A stretch of 40,644 nt of DNA, taken from contig CACWKS010000015.1 in the NCBI GenBank assembly GCA_902761535.1, positions 1 through 40,644 on the forward strand. The letters run 5' to 3'. The DNA is from an uncultured Pseudomonadota bacterium (GTDB taxonomy: Bacteria; Pseudomonadota; Alphaproteobacteria; RF32; CAG-239). The position numbers were made by a program, and so were the translations under genes. The notes under the pieces were generated by a model that worked only from the letters and a program-made list of their open reading frames with translations, did not search any database and was not told the DNA's origin. Below are positions 16,650 to 25,134 of this stretch, one piece after another (position 1 is the stretch's first letter; every line of letters starts with the position of its first letter).

Positions 16650-18695
16650 TTATTCTTTTATAACCTTAACAATATCATGCATTACCGGAATTTTATAATA
16701 TTCTTTGTCTTTCAGCGGTTTAATCTCATTATCCAACTCCAAAGCCCAAATGGCTGCCTGATAATTTAAGAAATTTTTACCCAAAGTAATACTATCAGTA
16801 TTATTAAGAATATTATTTCTGTAATTAGTTATGTCTTCAATATAATAACTCATCAAACCACGCCTTTGTTCATAGAAATACATTGACACCATAATAACAA
16901 TTTCCGAAAGCATTAAAATTATCGCAGCTATCGGACTGATCACTGTTGACATTAAAATCGTACCTACAATACAGGTATCAATAATTATAAATCTCCATAT
17001 TGCCTTTAACCAACCGGGAAGAGATACATTCCAAAGCAACAACAGTAACCAACATATTGTTAAAACACTTCCCGATATAGTCAGAGTCAATCCTGAGTTT
17101 ATCTTAAAATAGGAGATAAAAGCAGCTGTTAACAATAACATTACCAAACAAATCAATGCATAGCCGATAATCAACTTCAATTTGAATTTTGACATTTGAT
17201 TGTTAAAACCATTTCTTAATGCTTTCATAAAACGAGAGAACGTCAAACGATTATTTTTGGTAACGTTAAAAATTGTTTCATGTCCCGGGAACAATTTTTT
17301 AATAGCCGTACGCTCATATTTAGCCAAGTTGCCGAAATTGTCCGTGCGTTTTATCAACAAGATTGTTTCTTCTGACTTTTGAATGTCAATCAAATTTTTC
17401 CTGTATATGTCCAACAAAAATCCGCAAGCCGAAACAATATCAAACTTAGCTTTATACAAATAACGCAATACCGGAGCCGTTTTTACCAAAACCAACTTTT
17501 GAAGCTTTTTGTGAGCAATTATATAACGCCACGACAATGTCAAAGACAGGGTTATAAACAAACATCCCAATATGGCTAACATAATATCGCCGTAATCATA
17601 AAATTTATGCATAAATTTTTGCCAAATACTCTGTGGCAGCATAACATCTTTATTGATTACTGCCAGTATATACATACCTTCACCTATAAATAAAGGTTTA
17701 CGAGCGTTATAAAACATTCCGGTAGGTCCGCTTGGATTTGCAACAACAGCTCCGGCATGCAGATTATCTTCGTTGCCGAATAAAACATTGTGCTCCAACA
17801 ATCCTCCGCTTTGCGGCAGGGTTAATAATACTCCCAAACGATCAACCACCAAATTCCACCCGTTACCGCCGGCATTCCAATATAACATATAGGCGTTATT
17901 TTTATCAATCAGCAAATTATCTGCCAAAATTTCAAAACGATAAGTATATACTCCAGGAGCTAAAGGTTTATCGTTATCCGGAACCAATAAAATATTATCA
18001 CCTGTCTTTGTCATATGATAATCAATTGGAACGTCATTTTGCAACACTTCAATTATAGTGTAATCGATATGCTGTTTTTTGCCATTACCGTTGTGTATTC
18101 GTAATGGTAAAATTTTGGTAAGACCTTTTTTCAATTTATTACCGTCAGCAACAACCATAATAGTTTCGGTTATTTTAACCATACCATTATTTAATACTTC
18201 TAACTCGGTCATATAATAAGGAACATGCTCAACAGCCAAAACAGGAGTAATAACATTGTTCGGTGGCATTGCTACTTTTATGGTTGGAAGTCCGGGGGTT
18301 TGCCATTGTTGCTGCTGCATAGCCACGGATTGTGTTGGCATAGATATTTCTGTCACTATATCAGTACGATTGTTAATATTGCTATTGTCAATTTTTTTTA
18401 TTGCTTTGTCATAAATTTTTTCAAAAATGCTTTTATTATTTTCTCTTTCCAATTGTTGCTCATATAAACTTGGAACAACAGACATGGTTTTTCCTTTAAT
18501 ATCTTGTTCGGTTGCTTTGGTAACTTTAGCAAGTAATTGTGCAAAATCATCGTAACTGATCACCTTAACATCACCTGAAGCATTTTGAGGATTATTTTTT
18601 AAGGATCCATTATAAGCACTTAAAGGAGTTATAGCAGCAGATGAGATTGTTGCCCAAAATAATATAGAAAAGATTATAATAAAAAATTTCTTCAT
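16650..18695 (-). CDS. DUF2207-family membrane protein
   Basis: This 681-residue protein has a signal peptide (MKKFFIIIFSILFWATISSA) and a Gln/Met-rich linker. An exported beta-rich region at about residues 155-345 fits DUF2207, with MTELEVLNNGMVKITETIMV and, further on, LYWNAGGNGWNLVVDRLGV. Several membrane helices and a cytoplasmic part follow. This is the architecture of the YciQ/DUF2207 family, whose function is unknown. The initiator ATG was kept because the signal sequence begins there, but the ribosome site is weak (GAG about 12 bases upstream). It is divergent from the GlmU-like gene at 18779. Confidence 0.78.
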   Translation of the reverse strand: MKKFFIIIFSILFWATISSAAITPLSAYNGSLKNNPQNASGDVKVISYDDFAQLLAKVTKATEQDIKGKTMSVVPSLYEQQLERENNKSIFEKIYDKAIKKIDNSNINNRTDIVTEISMPTQSVAMQQQQWQTPGLPTIKVAMPPNNVITPVLAVEHVPYYMTELEVLNNGMVKITETIMVVADGNKLKKGLTKILPLRIHNGNGKKQHIDYTIIEVLQNDVPIDYHMTKTGDNILLVPDNDKPLAPGVYTYRFEILADNLLIDKNNAYMLYWNAGGNGWNLVVDRLGVLLTLPQSGGLLEHNVLFGNEDNLHAGAVVANPSGPTGMFYNARKPLFIGEGMYILAVINKDVMLPQSIWQKFMHKFYDYGDIMLAILGCLFITLSLTLSWRYIIAHKKLQKLVLVKTAPVLRYLYKAKFDIVSACGFLLDIYRKNLIDIQKSEETILLIKRTDNFGNLAKYERTAIKKLFPGHETIFNVTKNNRLTFSRFMKALRNGFNNQMSKFKLKLIIGYALICLVMLLLTAAFISYFKINSGLTLTISGSVLTICWLLLLLWNVSLPGWLKAIWRFIIIDTCIVGTILMSTVISPIAAIILMLSEIVIMVSMYFYEQRRGLMSYYIEDITNYRNNILNNTDSITLGKNFLNYQAAIWALELDNEIKPLKDKEYYKIPVMHDIVKVIKE

Positions 18696-18778
18696 AACTT
18701 TAAACTCACTGTTAACTGTTTTATTATATATGTTATATCATTAAGTTATTAAAAAGTTATAAATGGGAGGATAATAAA

Positions 18779-19510
18779 ATGGATTCACAAAAAGTAGGTG
18801 CCATAATACTGGGTGCAGGCAAAGGTACCCGCATGAAATCAGATTTGCCGAAAGTTTTGATGCCTGTCGGCGGTAAACCGATGATACGCCACATTATCGA
18901 TACTTTAGAAGATATGAAAATCGATAAAATTGTTACTGTAATTTCGCCCGACGGCGGGGCGGTGAAACAAGTTGTTGCTCCTCACGCCACTTGTGTTCAG
19001 GAAAAACAACTCGGCACTGGCCATGCCGTATTGTCAGCCTGTCCGGAATTTATCGGATATAAAGGAGATGTATTGGTTATTTTTGGTGATCAACCGCTAT
19101 ACACAAAATCCAGTATTCGAAAGCTGTTAAAACGCCGTGCTCAAGGATATTCCGTTGTTTGTATGGGATTCCGCCCTGCGGATCCGGCTCGTTACGGACG
19201 ATTGGTTATGGAGGGTAATGAACTTAAACGTATTGTAGAGTTTAAAGATGCAACCGATGAAGAAAAAGCTATCACCTTTTGCAATTCGGGAATTATGTGT
19301 TTTGACGGCTCTAAAATGTTTGAAATTTTGAGCTCAATTACCAACGCAAATGCCGCTCAGGAATATTATTTGACCGATGCGGTTGAAATAGCTCTACGCA
19401 AGGGATTAAAATGTTCAGCAGTTGAATGTTCTGTAGAAGAAGCATCGGCCGCCAATACTTTGGAAGAATTAGCTTTGTTGGAAGAACTATACAAGAAACG
19501 CAATGCATAA
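18779..19510 (+). CDS. GlmU-like uridylyltransferase without acetyltransferase half
   Basis: The 243-residue protein is the N-terminal half of the GlmU family. It starts with the nucleotide-binding loop LGAGKGTRMKSDLPKVLMPV and has QLGTGHAV for uracil recognition, FGDQPL for the metal-binding Asp, and EFKDAT further on. Full-length GlmU is about 450 residues, with a left-handed beta-helix that acetylates glucosamine-1-phosphate. That part is absent, and nothing of it is encoded in the remaining bases before the next gene. It could supply UDP-N-acetylglucosamine if acetylation is done elsewhere, or it may be a related nucleotidyltransferase. GGGAGG lies 8-9 bases before the ATG. Confidence 0.85.
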   Translation: MDSQKVGAIILGAGKGTRMKSDLPKVLMPVGGKPMIRHIIDTLEDMKIDKIVTVISPDGGAVKQVVAPHATCVQEKQLGTGHAVLSACPEFIGYKGDVLVIFGDQPLYTKSSIRKLLKRRAQGYSVVCMGFRPADPARYGRLVMEGNELKRIVEFKDATDEEKAITFCNSGIMCFDGSKMFEILSSITNANAAQEYYLTDAVEIALRKGLKCSAVECSVEEASAANTLEELALLEELYKKRNA

Positions 19511-19523
19511 CTGATGGTGTAAT

Positions 19524-20015
19524 ATGAGTTTCATAAGAAAGCATTGGTTAGGATTTTTAATAGGTTGTTGGTTTCTGTTGTTGAGTTTTTTTGTAGCGAT
19601 AATTTTGTATGCTCCGCATCATGATGCCAAAAATCGCGGATTCGCCTATTGCACACAGGAGCTTATTGAAAAAATCAGTAACTGTGAAGATGCAGTTTTG
19701 TGTGTAGCCGGAACGGTTTTGCACAATACTTGGTGCGATATAGGCATAATTAAGCAAAGTTTTGTCGATTGGCTTGATAACAAACACCCTTATCCTTGGA
19801 GCGGATATGTTTTCAAGCCGGAATTGCCGCTTGCCCAATCAGCTTATTTTGATGAAAACGAAATTAGAGAATATATGCAGAAATATCCTGACACCTTACA
19901 ATATATGGAAAATTTAAAACAATTAAGAAAGGATTTGGAAAATGCCCAAAATAAAGAAAGTTCAATCGAAAACAACTCTATCGAATCACCTATTGCCGGG
20001 GTGGGATCTGAGTGA
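19524..20015 (+). CDS. Single-pass membrane protein of unknown function (163 aa)
   Basis: I do not recognise a family. Residues 9-30 form one membrane helix (FLIGCWFLLLSFFVAIILYA), and the rest is predicted to face the periplasm. It contains four Cys in CTQEL, NCEDAVLCVAG and WCDIG, possibly disulfide-bonded, and a Glu/Asn-rich helical tail. It starts 13 bases after the GlmU-like stop and its 3' end overlaps the pepF start by 74 bases in another frame, so the three genes form an operon. The overlap is long for two real genes. The signal-like helix and operon position favour reality, but the tail could be read-through. Confidence 0.6.
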   Translation: MSFIRKHWLGFLIGCWFLLLSFFVAIILYAPHHDAKNRGFAYCTQELIEKISNCEDAVLCVAGTVLHNTWCDIGIIKQSFVDWLDNKHPYPWSGYVFKPELPLAQSAYFDENEIREYMQKYPDTLQYMENLKQLRKDLENAQNKESSIENNSIESPIAGVGSE

Positions 20016-21774
20016 CTTATATCATGGGATTAATGATCCGCAAATAACTAAGGATTTAAATACTTATAAAAAATCTGCCGCAGATTTTGCTAAAAAATAC
20101 AAGGGTAATATTGCTAAATTATCAGCCAAAGGTTTCGCTGAAATGGCTGAAAATTGTGAGGCTCGCTCGGTTTTAGGGAACAAAATAGGCGTATTTGCTT
20201 ATCTTTCTATGGTAACACAAATGAAAAACGCGGAAGTTATGACTTTTTATCAAAATATTTCCGAGAAACTCAACGATTACAGCAAACCGACAATTTTCCT
20301 GTCATTAGAAATTAACCAGCTTCCTGAGCGCAAGATTACCGAGTGGATGAAAAATTCTCAGGCTTCCTATTTTAAACCTTGGTTGGAGCGGATTCGTCTT
20401 TTCAAAAAATACGAACTTTCCGAGCCTGTAGAGGAAATTTTGCACGAGAAATCCGTTACTTCCGGTGAAGGCTGGGAGCGTCTGTATGAGGAAACATCGG
20501 CTCGGCTTAAATACAAGGTCAACGGCAAAGAATATAATGATGCCGAAATCGGCAAACTTACTTTGGATAAAAATGCCGCCACCAGAGCCAAAGCCGGCAA
20601 AGAGATTGCTCGTGTTTGCACCGAAAATGCTCCATTGTTTACCCTTAACTATAATATGATTGTCAAAGATAAGGCAATTGAGGATATTAAGCGTGGATTC
20701 AAATCACCGGTTGCTTCGCAAAATCTGGCTAATCGGGTTGATGATAAGGCCGTGGTTGCTTTATCTGAAGCTGTGCGTGCTAAATACGCCGATATCGCCC
20801 ATCGTTTTTATAAATTGAAAGCAAAATGGTTGGGAGTTAAAAAACTTGAATATTGGGATCGTAACGCTCCTCTGCCTTTTGAAAATGATCGTAAATATTC
20901 TTGGGAAGAGGCAGTTGAAATTGTTCTTAAAGCTTATAAAGAATTTTCACCTGAATTATACGACTTAGCCAAAGACTTTTTTAATAAAAAAAGTTCTTGG
21001 ATTGATGTTCCTCCGCGTGACGGCAAACGGAGCGGAGCTTTCGCCATGCCTTTACCGGAAGCTTATCATCCTTATTTATTTTTGAATTTTACCGGTCGGC
21101 AAAATGATGTTCTAACTTTGGCACACGAGCTCGGACATGGTTGTCATATGCGGCTTAGCTCCAAACAGGGTGATTTAAACGATGCCACCCCCTTGACCTT
21201 AGCCGAAGTTGCCTCGGTATTTGCCGAGATGCTGACTTTCCAGTCTTTGTTGCGTCAAGCCCAAAGCAATAAAGAAAAACTTTGCCTGATAGCCGGCAAA
21301 GTTAATGATATGATAAATACCGCCATTCGCCAGATAGCTTTTCACTTTTTTGAAACTCGTGTCCACGATGAGCGTCGTCAAGGCGAAGTTTCGCAAGCAC
21401 GTTTAGCCCAAATATGGAAAGAAGAAATGTCTGCTTCATTGGGTAAATATGTTAATATTGACGAAGTGACTGAAAATAATTGGATTCAGGTTGGACACTT
21501 TTTCTGGAAGCCGTTTTACGTTTATGCTTATTCTTTTGCCGATTGTCTGGTTAACTCGCTCTATCAGGTTTATCGCGGCGGCAAAGTAAAGGATTTTGCC
21601 GATAAATATCTCCATATGTTATCATTAACCGGAGTTAAACGCTATGATGAAATTCTCAAACCGTTTGGCTTAAATGCTAAAGATGCCCAATTCTGGGATT
21701 TTGGTTTAGGTCTGATATCCGGCTATATTGATGAATTGGAAAAGTTAGATAAACTAATGCAGAAAGAAAAATAA
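19942..21774 (+). CDS. pepF: M3-family oligoendopeptidase F
   Basis: This cytoplasmic zinc peptidase hydrolyses short oligopeptides. The 610-residue product has the family length and the zinc motif HELGH in TLAHELGHGCHMRLS near residue 395, with the second glutamate ligand in LAEVASVFAEM about 25 residues later. Downstream stretches such as FHFFETRVHDERRQGEVS and HFFWKPFYVYAYSFADCLVNSLY are typical of PepF. The start at 19942 has AAAGGA about 12 bases upstream, at the outer limit of normal spacing, and overlaps the preceding gene by 74 bases. Starting further in would lose the N-terminal LPGWDLSDLY conserved in the family. Confidence 0.94.
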   Translation: MPKIKKVQSKTTLSNHLLPGWDLSDLYHGINDPQITKDLNTYKKSAADFAKKYKGNIAKLSAKGFAEMAENCEARSVLGNKIGVFAYLSMVTQMKNAEVMTFYQNISEKLNDYSKPTIFLSLEINQLPERKITEWMKNSQASYFKPWLERIRLFKKYELSEPVEEILHEKSVTSGEGWERLYEETSARLKYKVNGKEYNDAEIGKLTLDKNAATRAKAGKEIARVCTENAPLFTLNYNMIVKDKAIEDIKRGFKSPVASQNLANRVDDKAVVALSEAVRAKYADIAHRFYKLKAKWLGVKKLEYWDRNAPLPFENDRKYSWEEAVEIVLKAYKEFSPELYDLAKDFFNKKSSWIDVPPRDGKRSGAFAMPLPEAYHPYLFLNFTGRQNDVLTLAHELGHGCHMRLSSKQGDLNDATPLTLAEVASVFAEMLTFQSLLRQAQSNKEKLCLIAGKVNDMINTAIRQIAFHFFETRVHDERRQGEVSQARLAQIWKEEMSASLGKYVNIDEVTENNWIQVGHFFWKPFYVYAYSFADCLVNSLYQVYRGGKVKDFADKYLHMLSLTGVKRYDEILKPFGLNAKDAQFWDFGLGLISGYIDELEKLDKLMQKEK

Positions 21775-21886
21775 GATAATACTAATTTTTGGTATTCTTA
21801 TTTCGAAAAATGTTATATATACAAAATTCAGCCATTAGCCTATATATTTAGTTGTCTGCAATTAAATATAAAGGAAGGATTTTATT

Positions 21887-22090
21887 ATGCTTACAGGGAC
21901 GATTAAATGGTTTAACTATAAAAAAGGCTATGGTTTTATTGAACCGGAGGGTGATAGAAAAGATGTTTTTCTTCATATAACTCAATTAGAAAAAATCGGT
22001 TTACATCGTTTAGATGACGGACAACGTGTCGGTTATGAACTTTATGACGACCGTGGTAGAATTGCCGCCGGAAATATTAAAATTTTATAA
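21887..22090 (+). CDS. Cold-shock-domain protein
   Basis: At 67 residues the protein is a single OB-fold cold-shock domain that binds single-stranded nucleic acid. RNP1 reads KGYGFIEP (usually KGFGFI) and RNP2 reads DVFLHI (usually DVFVHF). GTIKWFNYKKGYG opens it in the standard way. AAGGAAGG lies 9-10 bases before the ATG. The 110-base leader is AT-rich, and a long 5' leader is common for cold-shock genes, but no specific thermosensor structure was established. A strong hairpin follows. Confidence 0.95.
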   Translation: MLTGTIKWFNYKKGYGFIEPEGDRKDVFLHITQLEKIGLHRLDDGQRVGYELYDDRGRIAAGNIKIL

Positions 22091-22111
22091 TAAAAATCAT
22101 CACAGCTCCTC

Positions 22112-22139
22112 AAGGCTCCTTAGTGAAATAAGGAGCCTT
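22112..22139 (+). terminator. Hairpin terminator after the cold-shock gene
   Basis: AAGGCTCCTTA (22112-22122) pairs with TAAGGAGCCTT (22129-22139) in a long stem with a short loop. The downstream bases CTGTGTATAAATTT are only moderately T-rich. It lies 21 bases after the stop. Confidence 0.7.
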
Positions 22140-22140
22140 C

Positions 22141-22455
22141 TGTGTATAAATTTATAATTAAAATTAAACAATTTGAGTGCGGTAAATTATACCTCAAACC
22201 GAGTATAATCCGCACCTTAACCGGCAATGACAAGGTTAAAATCACCGGCATGGACGAGGCGGATACTTATCATGACCAAATTTTGGGACGTATCGAGGTC
22301 GGCGGACGTTACGGCTTCACCGATGCTCTCTCGGGTTGGGCTTGGGCCAACTACACATTCGGCAACGCTTATAAAGCAACCGGAGCCGGAGTTGGTGTAA
22401 GCTACGCTTGGATAAAGCAACCGGAGCCGGAGTTGGTGTAAGCTACGCTTGGTAA
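22141..22455 (+). pseudogene. Autotransporter/porin C-terminal remnant
   Basis: The frame has no upstream body. It encodes barrel-type strands, RIEVGGRYGFTDALSGWAWA and then YTFGNAYKATGAGVGVSYAW, the last ending in an aromatic as outer-membrane barrel C-termini do. An exact 41-bp tandem duplication at 22371-22452 puts a second copy of the end out of frame, so the reading frame finishes IKQPEPELV. The second copy still reaches a TAA immediately after its TGG codon, which must be the original end. I therefore read this as a decayed fragment of an autotransporter beta-barrel or porin, not a functional gene. No ribosome site is convincing. Confidence 0.75.
22371..22452 (+). repeat. Perfect 41-bp tandem duplication
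   Basis: The copies are 22371-22411 and 22412-22452, each beginning ATAAAGCAACCGGAG and ending TACGCTTGG. There is no mismatch between them. Because 41 is not a multiple of three, it shifts the reading frame of the remnant protein. Such an exact copy suggests a recent event. Confidence 0.97.
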
Positions 22456-22469
22456 AATTGCTAAACTAA

Positions 22470-22506
22470 AAAAAATCCCTTCATTTAATTGAAGGGATTC
22501 TTTTTT
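22470..22506. terminator. Bidirectional rho-independent terminator
   Basis: AATCCCTTC (22474-22482) pairs with GAAGGGATT (22491-22499). It is flanked by A residues on the left and T residues on the right, so it can work on both strands: for the remnant reading right and for the lipoprotein gene reading left (stop at 22519). Confidence 0.9.
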
Positions 22507-22518
22507 GTTTGATAAATT

Positions 22519-22971
22519 TTAGTTTGCCGGAATTACTCGTGACTGATTGCCGTAAAGCAGATAGCATCTCTGCCCCGGTTGCATATAAACATCCGTGCCT
22601 TGAGTTATGGTGCGTAAATTGCCGTTATCAAGTTTTACTATATATTCAACCCCACCTTGGGATGACAACCCTTCTTGAGCATAATTGCCGGCGATTCCGC
22701 CCAAGGCAGCTCCGCCCAAAGCGCCCAATAAAGAGCCGCGACCGTGACCTATTGTAGAACCGGCAACACCTCCGCCGATGGCTCCCAAAACCGAACCGGT
22801 TGACGAGTCGGATGACGAAACATTAACTTGACGCACGCTGACAACTGTGCAATTCATTGCTTGCCCCACAGCACCTGTGCCGGATGTAGCATAATGATTA
22901 GAATTAATGTTAGGTGCACAAGCCGCCAACATTAGTGAAAGCACGCTTAAAGAAACAAACTGTTTTTTCAT
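22519..22971 (-). CDS. Glycine-zipper lipoprotein (150 aa)
   Basis: The start at 22971 gives a type II signal peptide, MKKQFVSLSVLSLMLAAC, with a lipobox LAAC near residue 18. The open frame runs 23 codons further upstream but has no other support, and GAGG lies 9 bases before this ATG. The central part is a glycine-zipper 2TM domain (VLGAIGGGVAGSTIGHGRGSLLG, then ALGGAALGGIAGNYA) as in the SlyB/Pcp outer-membrane lipoproteins. A short C-terminal domain follows. The family is placed in the outer membrane and linked to envelope integrity. Lgt in this window would lipidate it. Confidence 0.88.
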   Translation of the reverse strand: MKKQFVSLSVLSLMLAACAPNINSNHYATSGTGAVGQAMNCTVVSVRQVNVSSSDSSTGSVLGAIGGGVAGSTIGHGRGSLLGALGGAALGGIAGNYAQEGLSSQGGVEYIVKLDNGNLRTITQGTDVYMQPGQRCYLLYGNQSRVIPAN

Positions 22972-23011
22972 AATACCAAACCTCAAACAAATTAAAGTTA
23001 ACACTCCCACA

Positions 23012-23040
23012 TTTTTAAACCGTAGAATAATATTTGTCAA
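23012..23040 (-). promoter_or_regulatory. Sigma-70-type promoter of the lipoprotein gene
   Basis: On the minus strand TTGACA (23040-23035) and TAAAAA (23017-23012) are spaced by 17 bases, about 40 bases before the ATG at 22971. It is one of the best promoter matches in the window. Confidence 0.65.
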
Positions 23041-23110
23041 TGCTGGACATTTGATAAAAAAGGTTATATGGTAACAAACAATTAATTAATTTTTTTAGAA
23101 GGTGTTGATT

Positions 23111-24499
23111 ATGTTGAAAAGAACTAAAATTGTCGAATTGCTTAAATCCGAGCAGCCTATTGATAAAGTTTTGGTCAAAGGGTGGGTAAGAACACGTCGT
23201 GATGCCAAAGATTTTTCGTTTGTTGAAGTTAATGATGGTTCTTGCTTGAAAAATATCCAAGTGATTGCTCAAAGTTCTTTACCTAATTATGAAGAAATCA
23301 AAAAACTTTCAACCGGCTCATCTTTGGCAGTTGAAGGCGCACTTGTTCCCTCGCAAGGCGGTAATCAAAAATTTGAATTAGCGGCACAAAAGATAGAAGT
23401 TTATTCAATTGCACCTGATGATTATCCGTTGCAAAAAAAGAAACATACCGACGAATATTTGCGTACTATCGCCCATTTGCGTCCGCGTTCCAACAAATAT
23501 GGTGCAGCTTTTCGTGTCCGTTCGGAATTATCTTTTGCCATACATAAGTTTTTTAATGAACGTGGTTTCAGATATGTCCATACTCCGATTATTACCGGTT
23601 CGGATTGCGAAGGTGCCGGTGAAATGTTTCAGGTTACCACTTTGGATTTAAATAATGTTCCCAGAACTAAAGACGGCAAAGTCGATTACAGTCAGGACTT
23701 TTTCGGCAAGCAAGCTCATCTGACTGTTTCGGGGCAACTCAACGGCGAAATGTATGCCACTGCTTTGGGCGATATTTATACTTTCGGACCGACTTTCCGT
23801 GCCGAAAATTCCAACACTACCCGCCATGCCGCCGAGTTTTGGATGATTGAGCCGGAAATGGCTTTTGCCGATATCAATGATGATATGGATGTCGCCGAAG
23901 CTATGGTAAAATATTGCATCAAATATGTTATGACTACCTGTCAGGAAGATTTGGAGCTGTTTGACAAATTTGTTGAGCCGGGATTGTTGAATAAATTAAA
24001 TCATATCTTAAATAATGATTTTGCTCGCATTACTTATAGCGAGGCAATCGAAATTATGCAAAAATCAGGCAAGAAATTTGAATATAAGCCGGAGTTCGGT
24101 ATTGATATGCAAACCGAACATGAGAGATTTTTGGCAGAAGAACATTTCAAGCGTCCGGTAATAGTTCGTGACTATCCTAAAGAAATTAAGGCCTTTTATA
24201 TGCGCTTAAATGATGACGGACGCACGGTTGCCGCTATGGATGTTTTAGTTCCGGGCATCGGTGAACTGATCGGCGGTTCACAACGTGAAGATCGGCTGGA
24301 TGTTTTGGAAGCTCGTATCAAAGAGTTAGGTATGGATTTGGCTGACTATGAGTGGTATCTGGATTCGCGCCGTTATGGTTCGGTTCCTCATGCCGGATTC
24401 GGTTTGGGATTTGAACGTATGATGATGTTGATTACCGGAATTGGCAATATTCGTGATACCATTCCTTTCCCCAGAACTCCTAAGTCAATCAGTTTCTAG
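23111..24499 (+). CDS. asnS: Asparaginyl-tRNA synthetase
   Basis: AsnRS charges tRNA-Asn directly with asparagine. The 462-residue class IIb enzyme has an N-terminal OB anticodon-binding fold ([21 protein letters not shown]), then the catalytic core with [20 protein letters not shown], the typical asparagine-specific stretch, and the class II motif [21 protein letters not shown]. The ATG at 23111 has AGAAGG 8 bases upstream. A GTG three codons earlier also opens the frame without such support. A small secreted protein gene follows after 9 bases. Confidence 0.96.
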   Translation: MLKRTKIVELLKSEQPIDKVLVKGWVRTRRDAKDFSFVEVNDGSCLKNIQVIAQSSLPNYEEIKKLSTGSSLAVEGALVPSQGGNQKFELAAQKIEVYSIAPDDYPLQKKKHTDEYLRTIAHLRPRSNKYGAAFRVRSELSFAIHKFFNERGFRYVHTPIITGSDCEGAGEMFQVTTLDLNNVPRTKDGKVDYSQDFFGKQAHLTVSGQLNGEMYATALGDIYTFGPTFRAENSNTTRHAAEFWMIEPEMAFADINDDMDVAEAMVKYCIKYVMTTCQEDLELFDKFVEPGLLNKLNHILNNDFARITYSEAIEIMQKSGKKFEYKPEFGIDMQTEHERFLAEEHFKRPVIVRDYPKEIKAFYMRLNDDGRTVAAMDVLVPGIGELIGGSQREDRLDVLEARIKELGMDLADYEWYLDSRRYGSVPHAGFGLGFERMMMLITGIGNIRDTIPFPRTPKSISF

Positions 24500-24508
24500 G
24501 AAAAAGAT

Positions 24509-25060
24509 ATGATAAATAAAAGCGGTTTGTTATTTGCAATATCTCTATGTTTGGCACCGTTTGCGGTGTCAGCCGAGGATTCGGATAATGAACCGCTAAA
24601 TTCTTTCGGTTATCCCGATCAAAATGTAGTTATGGTAATTGAGGCTAATGAAAAAGCTGATTCTGAAGGAGAATCAGTTAATATGCCGGACTGTAACAAC
24701 CCTGATTTATTGGCACAATTAAAAGAGCTGTTATTACCCTATCTTGACAAAGGTTGGAATAACATTCGTGAACGCCGCAAAATTGATTTAACCATGAAAA
24801 ATATCAGAAATTTTGAAACATTAAACTTATCTGAAATTGATGTTAAAAAAGATACTGTGGTAGCTGATCGGGTAATGGAACTGAAGATAAATCAAAAAAA
24901 ACGAGTTTCTGATTTAAAAATTTGTAAGGTTGATAGTAAAGTTATCGGTTTACCGGTTTATACTTTGATGTATTACGAGGGTGAAAATTTAACAGTCGAA
25001 GTGCTGAATTTTACGGCAAAAAATAATCCTAAATTTGTTTTTGCAAATCAAAATAAATAA
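24509..25060 (+). CDS. Secreted protein of unknown function (183 aa)
   Basis: I do not recognise a family. A signal peptide (MINKSGLLFAISLCLAPFAVSA) precedes an acidic region. A Cys-containing helical segment follows (MPDCNNPDLLAQLKELLLPY), then a mostly polar strand-rich domain with a second Cys in DLKICKVDSKVIGLP and a final FVFANQNK. The two cysteines could form a disulfide in the periplasm. It begins 9 bases after the asnS stop, with AGGAAA before the ATG, so it is probably cotranscribed with asnS. The rpoH promoter lies just downstream. Confidence 0.75.
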   Translation: MINKSGLLFAISLCLAPFAVSAEDSDNEPLNSFGYPDQNVVMVIEANEKADSEGESVNMPDCNNPDLLAQLKELLLPYLDKGWNNIRERRKIDLTMKNIRNFETLNLSEIDVKKDTVVADRVMELKINQKKRVSDLKICKVDSKVIGLPVYTLMYYEGENLTVEVLNFTAKNNPKFVFANQNK

Positions 25061-25067
25061 TTAAATG

Positions 25068-25096
25068 TTGCAAAAAATATAAAAATGGATTAAAAT
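25068..25096 (+). promoter_or_regulatory. Candidate promoter of rpoH
   Basis: TTGCAA (25068-25073) and TAAAAT (25091-25096) are 17 bases apart, 38 bases upstream of the rpoH ATG. The spacing is ideal and both boxes are good vegetative matches. No sigma-32-type box was recognised. Confidence 0.6.
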
Positions 25097-25134
25097 CTCT
25101 CACCAATTAAAATATTTGAGGTATTTGATATAAA

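Noticed and set aside
16650..18695. Small plus-strand frames (60-108 codons) opposite the DUF2207 gene
   Set aside because: No ribosome sites and composition typical of antisense to membrane-protein coding sequence.
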